Shown: positions 5,971 to 9,926 of the stretch, one piece after another
Numbering within the stretch: position 1 is the stretch's first letter
How the letters are laid out: every line of letters starts with the position of its first letter
DNA from: an uncultured Eubacteriales bacterium
GTDB taxonomy: Bacteria; Bacillota; Clostridia; Christensenellales; Borkfalkiaceae
Direction: 5' to 3'
Length of the DNA: 9,926 nucleotides
Assembly (NCBI GenBank): GCA_905207385.1
Contig: CAJLLH010000033.1
Location: 1 to 9,926 of the forward strand
Notes under the pieces: generated by a model
Databases searched by the model: none
The model's input: the letters and a program-made list of their open reading frames with translations, nothing else
Told to the model about the DNA's origin: nothing
Position numbers and translations under genes: made by a program

Positions 5971-7407
5971 ATGGAACAAATAACTGACAAAAAGCAAGTC
6001 CTTTTGCCACGGAACCCGTAGGCGGACTTATAGCAAGGTTTGCCATTCCGTGCGTGATTTCGCTTGTGGTAAACTCGCTGTACAACATCGTGGACCAGAT
6101 TTTTATAGGCTGGGGCGTGGGGTATCTCGGCAACGGCGCAACAAACGTTGTTTTCCCCATAACCATAATAGCGCTGGCGTTTGCCGTGCTCATAGGCGAC
6201 GGCGGCGCGGCGTTCATGAGCCTTAAGCTGGGCGAAGGCGATACGGAAAGCGTTAAAAAAGGTGCGGGCAATTCAGCCGTAATGGTTACTATTGCGGGCA
6301 TTTTGCTGATGGTCATTTTCCTTGTGCTTATAAAGCCTATACTTACGCTTTTCGGCGCGACTGAAAATACCGACCCGCTTCTGCGCGAATATGCGCTGCA
6401 ATACGGATACATAATCGGCATAGGTTTGCCCTTTACAATGATATCCACGGCGCTCAATTCGCTTATACGTGCAGACGGAAGCTCTAAATATGCAATGTTT
6501 TCTATGCTTCTGGTCGCTATAATAAATACCGCGTTCGACCCCATATTTATATTTGTCTTTAATATGGGCGTGCGCGGAGCGGCTATCGCCACGGTTATGG
6601 GGCAGGTGGCATCGCTCATAGTTTCGGTTATATATCTTCCCCGCTTTAAAACTTTTCGTCTGGACGCATCTGCGTTCCGCTTAAGCGGCAAAACGTGCGG
6701 CAAAGCGTTAAGCCTTGGCGTAAGCAGTTTCATAACGCAGATAGCCATAACCATTGTAATGGTTCTTTTTAACAACCAGCTTACAAATTACGGCAATTCT
6801 TCCGTTTACGGACCCGATATCCCCATAACGGCTATGGGCATAGTCATGAAGGTTAACCAGATTATGCTTTCCATACTCGTCGGCATTGCCGTCGGCGCGC
6901 AGCCCGTAATAGGCTTCAACTACGGCAGCAAAAACTTTGCAAGGGTCAAAAAAGCGTTTATAATAGCCATAGTGGCGGCTGAAATTGTGGCGGTAATAGC
7001 ATTCTTTTTTTCAGTTCGCGCCAATGGCCGTTGTTTCGCTGTTCGGTGCCGAAGAGGGGCAGAACGGTGAATTGTATAACGATTTTGCCGTAAAAAGCTT
7101 CCGCATATTCCTTATGCTTTGCCCGCTGAACGGTTTCCAGACGATCGTTGCAATATTCCTTCAGGCGATAGGCAGACCCGTCAAGTCGGCGGTAGTTACG
7201 CTTTCGCGTCAGATTATTTTCCTCGTGCCCGCGGCAATCGTTCTGCCTATGTTTATGGGCGTTGAGGGCGTTTTGTGGTCCGGTCCCGTAGCGGACGGTC
7301 TTGCGTTTATTCTGGCGCTTGTACTTATTCTGTACGAAATAAATAAATTAAAGCATATGCCTTCGGCAAAAAAATGCTTGACGCCGACGGCGCAGAACAA
7401 TAATTGA
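5971..7407 (+). pseudogene. MATE family multidrug efflux transporter, two frameshifts
   Basis: The start ATG 5971 encodes MEQITDKKQVLL and then leaves the frame. The transporter resumes as TEPVGGLIARFAIP one base out, as if one G were missing after 6006. The main frame runs to about 7004. At the seven-T run 7005-7011 it shifts again and would end at 7070, while the true continuation FQFAPMAVVSLFGAEEGQNGE carries on in the original frame to TGA 7405. Correcting both single-base changes gives about 478 residues, near-normal for MATE. Family features include NSLYNIVDQIFIG, RADGSSKYAM and GAQPVIGFNYGS. The intact pump would export cationic drugs using an ion gradient. The neighbouring MarR and shared operator fit a MepA-like role. 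Decay or sequencing error are both possible; the next gene is also broken, which favours decay. Confidence 0.85.
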
Positions 7408-7424
7408 GTGGGGGATATGGTTGA

Positions 7425-7541
7425 ATGAAAAACAAAATCATAACAATAAGCCGCGAATGCGGCAGCGGCGGAAGAACGATAGGCAAACTTGTGGCTGGCG
7501 AACTTGGCATACCTTGTTACGACAGCGAACAATCTGTATAA
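7425..7541 (+). pseudogene. Truncated 5' end of a cytidylate kinase-like protein
   Basis: From ATG 7425, with GGGGG upstream at 7410-7414, the frame reads MKNKIITISRECGSGGRTIG, then KLVAGELGIPCYDSE, then three unrelated residues and TAA (7539-7541). This is the start of the cytidylate kinase-like family (ISREFGSGGRxIGKxLAExLGIPxYDKE): a beta-strand, the GSGGRTIG nucleotide-binding loop and the first helix. The normal protein is about 200 residues, so more than 80 percent is missing and the remnant of 38 residues cannot be active. It sits 17 bases after the MATE stop, a common order in clostridial genomes as far as I recall. The break falls at about 7530-7540, just before a terminator. C11 replacing the usual F is a further sign of relaxed selection. 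Confidence 0.78.
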
Positions 7542-7576
7542 ATCGTAATTGACCCCATAATATGCCTTAAATAATT

Positions 7577-7619
7577 AAAATCGGACTGCTGAAAATCTGG
7601 CGTAGCAGTCCGATTTTTT
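7577..7619 (+). terminator. Strong, probably bidirectional terminator
   Basis: AAAATCGGACTGCT (7577-7590) pairs perfectly with AGCAGTCCGATTTT (7604-7617) across a 13-base loop, 14 bp in all. T-rich sequence follows and A-rich sequence precedes, so it can act on both strands. It closes the MATE/kinase remnant unit. Confidence 0.9.
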
Positions 7620-7635
7620 AATTTGCAATGCGGTA

Positions 7636-7664
7636 TTGACAAAAATAAATATAGGTGTTAGAAT
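7636..7664 (+). promoter_or_regulatory. Near-consensus promoter of the LytTR two-component operon
   Basis: TTGACA (7636-7641), a 17-base spacer and TAGAAT (7659-7664) with TG at 7656-7657 give a strong extended promoter. Transcription should start near 7671, leaving a leader of about 144 bases before ATG 7815. Confidence 0.85.
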
Positions 7665-7708
7665 TGGAAAGAAAAACGCATTTTATAGCTTTTTTTACTA
7701 CGCAAAAA

Positions 7709-7734
7709 AATGTCGGCACAATTGTGCCGACATT
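7709..7734. promoter_or_regulatory. Perfect 26-bp palindrome in the LytTR leader
   Basis: Arms AATGTCGGCACAA and TTGTGCCGACATT (7709-7721 and 7722-7734) are exact reverse complements. In the mRNA they form an 11-bp stem with an AATT loop. Seven A residues (7704-7710) lie on the left, so on the minus strand the hairpin is followed by T7 and reads as an ideal intrinsic terminator facing leftwards. On the + strand only TT follows, so it should not stop the operon. It could be a leader structure, an operator for a dimeric protein, or an antisense terminator. Confidence 0.7.
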
Positions 7735-7814
7735 AAAACAGTTTCTTTATGTTCCGGCTACTTTGCTCCGCGGCTTTGTGCGGGCGGATTGCCGACTTAA
7801 AAACGGAGGGGATT

Positions 7815-8528
7815 ATGTTCAGCGTTGCCATAGTCGACGATGAGGAAGAGGCGCGGTCAAGGCTTCGCGAATGCTTCGCATATCTCGAAACAAAAATCGG
7901 CGAAAGTTTTCAGATTGAAGAATTTGTAAGCGCCGATCATTTTTTCATGCACTTCGACAGTCAGTACAACATAGTTTTCCTGGATATAGAAATGCCTGAA
8001 ATGGACGGAATGACCGCCGCGCGCAGACTTCGCGAGCTTGATAAAACGGTTACGATAATATTTGTAACCAATACGGCGCGTTACGCCGTGCAGGGCTACG
8101 AGGTGGACGCGCTGGACTACATCGTAAAGCCCGTGGACAAGTACGCATTCGCGCTTAAAATGCAGCGCGCGCTTGCGCGCGTGGTAAGGCGCAAGGACGC
8201 CAACATAGTTCTTAAAACCAACGACGGGCTGGAGTGCCTTCAGGTTTCGCATATCAAATACCTCGAGGTCGAGGGGCATTACGTGGTTTACCACACATAC
8301 TACGGCGATTATTCCGTGTACGGCACTCTTTCCGCCGAAGAAAAAAAGTTGCCTGCCTCGCAGTTTGTAAAATGTAACCGCAATTATCTTGTCAATTTAA
8401 GGTATGTCGAGTCCGTGCGCGACGGGGTCTGCGTGCTTGCGGGCGACGAGCTGATTATAAGCAGACCGCAGAAAAAGAAATTCATTCAGGCTTTGCAGGA
8501 CTACATGCGCGGAGGGGGTAAGTTATGA
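7815..8528 (+). CDS. LytTR-family response regulator (AgrA-like)
   Basis: ATG 7815 is the start because GGAGGGG (7805-7811) precedes it; the longer frame from 7749 has no ribosome site. The 237-residue product has a receiver domain (about 1-120) with D8/D9, phosphoacceptor D57 in FLDIEMP, T85 and K105 in DYIVKPV. A LytTR DNA-binding domain (about 130-233) follows, with KYLEVEGHYVVYHT, FVKCNRNYLVNL and a C-terminal ISRPQKKKF segment. This is the architecture of AgrA, VirR and LytR regulators, which bind direct repeats and often control peptide signalling, toxins or bacteriocins. ATGA at 8525-8528 couples it to the kinase gene. The residues for phosphorylation are all present. Confidence 0.95.
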   Translation: MFSVAIVDDEEEARSRLRECFAYLETKIGESFQIEEFVSADHFFMHFDSQYNIVFLDIEMPEMDGMTAARRLRELDKTVTIIFVTNTARYAVQGYEVDALDYIVKPVDKYAFALKMQRALARVVRRKDANIVLKTNDGLECLQVSHIKYLEVEGHYVVYHTYYGDYSVYGTLSAEEKKLPASQFVKCNRNYLVNLRYVESVRDGVCVLAGDELIISRPQKKKFIQALQDYMRGGGKL

Positions 8529-9853
8529 ATTATGATTGGGGGAACTGCATTTTCATATTGCAGATATTTGCCGCAGAGCTTATTTTTTTGTATTCATATC
8601 CCAAACGCAAGCGCTTTTATCTGAGGCTCATTCCCGGAATTGTGGCGGTATTGCTGCTTTCGGGCGTGTTCTATCTGCCTAACTCGGCTTACGCAAATCA
8701 GTTCTGGCCGTTCTTGAAATATATCATTCTTTTTGCCATAACTGTTGCTTACCTTGCGTTCTGCTTCAAAGTAAAATTTGTGGCGTTGCTTTCGGCGTGC
8801 GTTGCCGGCTACGCGCTTCAGCACCTTTCCTACCAGGTTATGAGGCTTGTTGCGCTAACTTCGCTGTTCGACAACCTCGGTTTAAGCAGTTCCTGGCGCG
8901 AACATATAATCGAGCTGATAGTTTTCCCTTTTACATACGTTGCGTCGCTGTTTGCATTCGGTCGCGTAGCCGAAAAATACGAGTTTTACAGGAATTACGA
9001 TGTAAGACTTGTTCTTGTTTCGGTTTTTACGCTGTTCGTGTGCCTGGGAATTAACCGTTTCGCCCGTCGCGGAGAAATGTTCGGCAATGATTACATTACT
9101 GCGGGCAATTCGCTTTACGCAATATCCTGCTGTCTTTTGTCGCTGTTCATAAGCTTCAATCTTCACGTTCTCAGCATAACTCGCGCGCAGAAAGAAACGC
9201 TGGAGCGCATAGGTTACGAGGAGCGCAGACAGTTCGAGGCCAGCAAAAAGAACCGCGAACAGCTCAACATAAAATATCACGATCTGAAACACGTGCTCTC
9301 TCTTCTGGACAGCAACCGCAACGCTGACGAGCTCGCTCAATACCGCAAGGTGCTTGAGGAGTACGACAGCGAAGTGCGCACCGGCAACGAAACTCTGGAC
9401 ATAGTAGTCAACGAAAAGGCGGATATGTGCCGTTCGGAAGGAATTTCGCTTACCTTCCTCGGCGACGGAAGTCTTTTGGAGTTTGTCAGCCAGTACGATA
9501 TTTATTCTATGTTCGGCAACATTCTGGATAATGCGATAGAGGCGGTAAGCAAGATAGAAGATAAAGCCAAGCGCGTAATTTCCGTTACTCTCGAATCGCA
9601 GGGCAACTGCATTGTGGTAAGCTGCATGAACTACTTTTCGGGTAAGCTCAGGGTTTCCGACGGCACGCTCGTTACAACCAAAACCGATAATGTGGAGTCG
9701 CACGGTTTCGGCATACGCAGCATAAAGCTTTTAGCGGAAAAGTACGGCGGCGAAGCGCGCATTTCTGCAAGCGACGACATTTTCGAGCTTACGGTATTCC
9801 TTATTTTGCCGCACGCTGCCTCGGATGAAAAAGAGAGCGGGAAGACGGAATGA
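8525..9853 (+). CDS. GHKL-family sensor histidine kinase (AgrC-like)
   Basis: The 442-residue protein has a polytopic sensor with hydrophobic segments near residues 8-24, 33-50, 62-80, 84-98, 128-146, 160-176 and 197-216, then a coiled-coil linker (about 218-248). The phosphoacceptor is H252 in KYHDLKHVLSLL, the atypical short H box of AgrC-type kinases. The ATPase region carries GNILDNAIEAV (N332, D335, N336) and the G box HGFGIRSIKLLAEKYGG (393-409). GGAGGGGG (8511-8518) precedes the ATG, which overlaps the regulator stop by four bases. In family members with a similar membrane domain the ligand is often a secreted peptide, but no AgrB processing protease or obvious AgrD peptide is visible nearby. 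The motifs look intact. Confidence 0.94.
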   Translation: MNYDWGNCIFILQIFAAELIFLYSYPKRKRFYLRLIPGIVAVLLLSGVFYLPNSAYANQFWPFLKYIILFAITVAYLAFCFKVKFVALLSACVAGYALQHLSYQVMRLVALTSLFDNLGLSSSWREHIIELIVFPFTYVASLFAFGRVAEKYEFYRNYDVRLVLVSVFTLFVCLGINRFARRGEMFGNDYITAGNSLYAISCCLLSLFISFNLHVLSITRAQKETLERIGYEERRQFEASKKNREQLNIKYHDLKHVLSLLDSNRNADELAQYRKVLEEYDSEVRTGNETLDIVVNEKADMCRSEGISLTFLGDGSLLEFVSQYDIYSMFGNILDNAIEAVSKIEDKAKRVISVTLESQGNCIVVSCMNYFSGKLRVSDGTLVTTKTDNVESHGFGIRSIKLLAEKYGGEARISASDDIFELTVFLILPHAASDEKESGKTE

Positions 9854-9891
9854 ACTCAGTTTTAAACCCGGCTGAAAGGCTGGAAGAATAG
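9850..9891 (+). CDS. Tiny frame coupled to the kinase stop, doubtful
   Basis: An ATGA overlap (9850-9853) opens a 13-codon frame, MNSVLNPAERLEE, ending with TAG at 9889-9891. The coupling is the same as at the other junctions of this operon, which is the only argument for it. There is no cysteine or serine in the usual place of an AgrD thiolactone and no membrane helix. It may be chance. Confidence 0.15.
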   Translation: MNSVLNPAERLEE

Positions 9892-9926
9892 TAATTTTAT
9901 ATATAAAATCATATAACCCCCGCCCC

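Noticed and set aside
5951..6775. A 274-codon open frame on the minus strand opposite the MATE gene.
   Set aside because: The + strand carries clear MATE motifs in this stretch. The antisense product has no recognisable domain and no ribosome site was evident.
7005..7070. Programmed ribosomal frameshifting at the T7 run inside the MATE gene.
   Set aside because: MATE pumps are not known to use it, no stimulatory structure was seen, and a second unrelated frameshift near 6006 would remain unexplained.
7738..7746. ACAGTTTCT as an AgrA-type LytTR binding site.
   Set aside because: Only one half-site is present, it lies downstream of the promoter, and no second copy at the usual spacing was found.
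8165..8180. GCGCGC-TTGCGCGC short inverted repeat inside the LytTR gene.
   Set aside because: It is explained by arginine and alanine codons of the coding sequence, with no T-tract or other sign of a function.
8882..9703. A 273-codon open frame on the minus strand opposite the GHKL kinase.
   Set aside because: The plus strand encodes the intact H, N and G boxes of the kinase here. The reverse frame is a by-product of codon bias.
9894..9909. Perfect AT-only palindrome ATTTTATATATAAAAT near the right edge.
   Set aside because: Such palindromes arise easily by chance in AT-rich spacers, and the following sequence needed to judge a terminator or promoter is cut off.

Overview
The window looks like chromosomal DNA of a low-to-mid GC Firmicute, most likely an uncultured gut-type clostridium. 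The evidence is intrinsic terminators with long U-tracts, GGAGG-type ribosome binding sites, ATGA stop/start overlaps, heavy use of the ATA isoleucine codon, and protein families typical of Clostridia (CPBP protease, OmpR and LytTR two-component systems, MarR/MATE pair). A Christensenellales-like lineage is only a guess. All genes read on the + strand. There is no tRNA, rRNA, CRISPR array or intact insertion sequence.

Layout. (1) 1-197 is the 3' end of a YbaK/EbsC-type Cys-tRNA deacylase, closed by a terminator at 204-232. (2) 340-1271 is a single-gene unit: an extended -10 promoter, a CPBP intramembrane protease starting at GTG 397, and a terminator. (3) 1290-4434 is a four-gene operon with overlapping junctions: an OmpR-type regulator, a histidine kinase with a very short external loop, an unrecognised eight-helix membrane protein, and a small two-helix membrane protein. 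Its promoter carries 11-bp-phased TTTACA/TTAACA/TTATTG direct repeats, and it ends at a terminator. (4) 4603-5302 holds a second copy of the two-helix membrane protein and an 81-residue charged helical protein, closed by a repeated palindrome that can form a terminator. (5) 5351-7541 is a MarR regulator followed by its likely target, a MATE efflux pump. The same inverted repeat, GTAAC-n2-GTTAC, lies at both gene starts. As written, the MATE gene carries two single-base frameshifts, and the next gene is only the first ~35 codons of a cytidylate kinase-like protein, so this locus looks partly decayed or misassembled. (6) 7577-9853 starts with a terminator and a near-consensus promoter. A ~144-nt leader with a 26-bp perfect palindrome precedes an AgrA/AgrC-like LytTR regulator and GHKL histidine kinase.

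How the genes work together. The window is dominated by signalling and envelope functions: two complete two-component systems, a membrane protease, a drug-responsive regulator with its pump, and a group of small membrane proteins linked to the OmpR system by operon structure or paralogy. The most interesting parts are the 1376-5220 signalling/membrane cluster with its duplicated small protein, the twin MarR operators beside a broken pump, and the palindromic leader of the LytTR system. None of this is proof of a new system. The eight-helix protein and the paralogous pair are the least explained parts.
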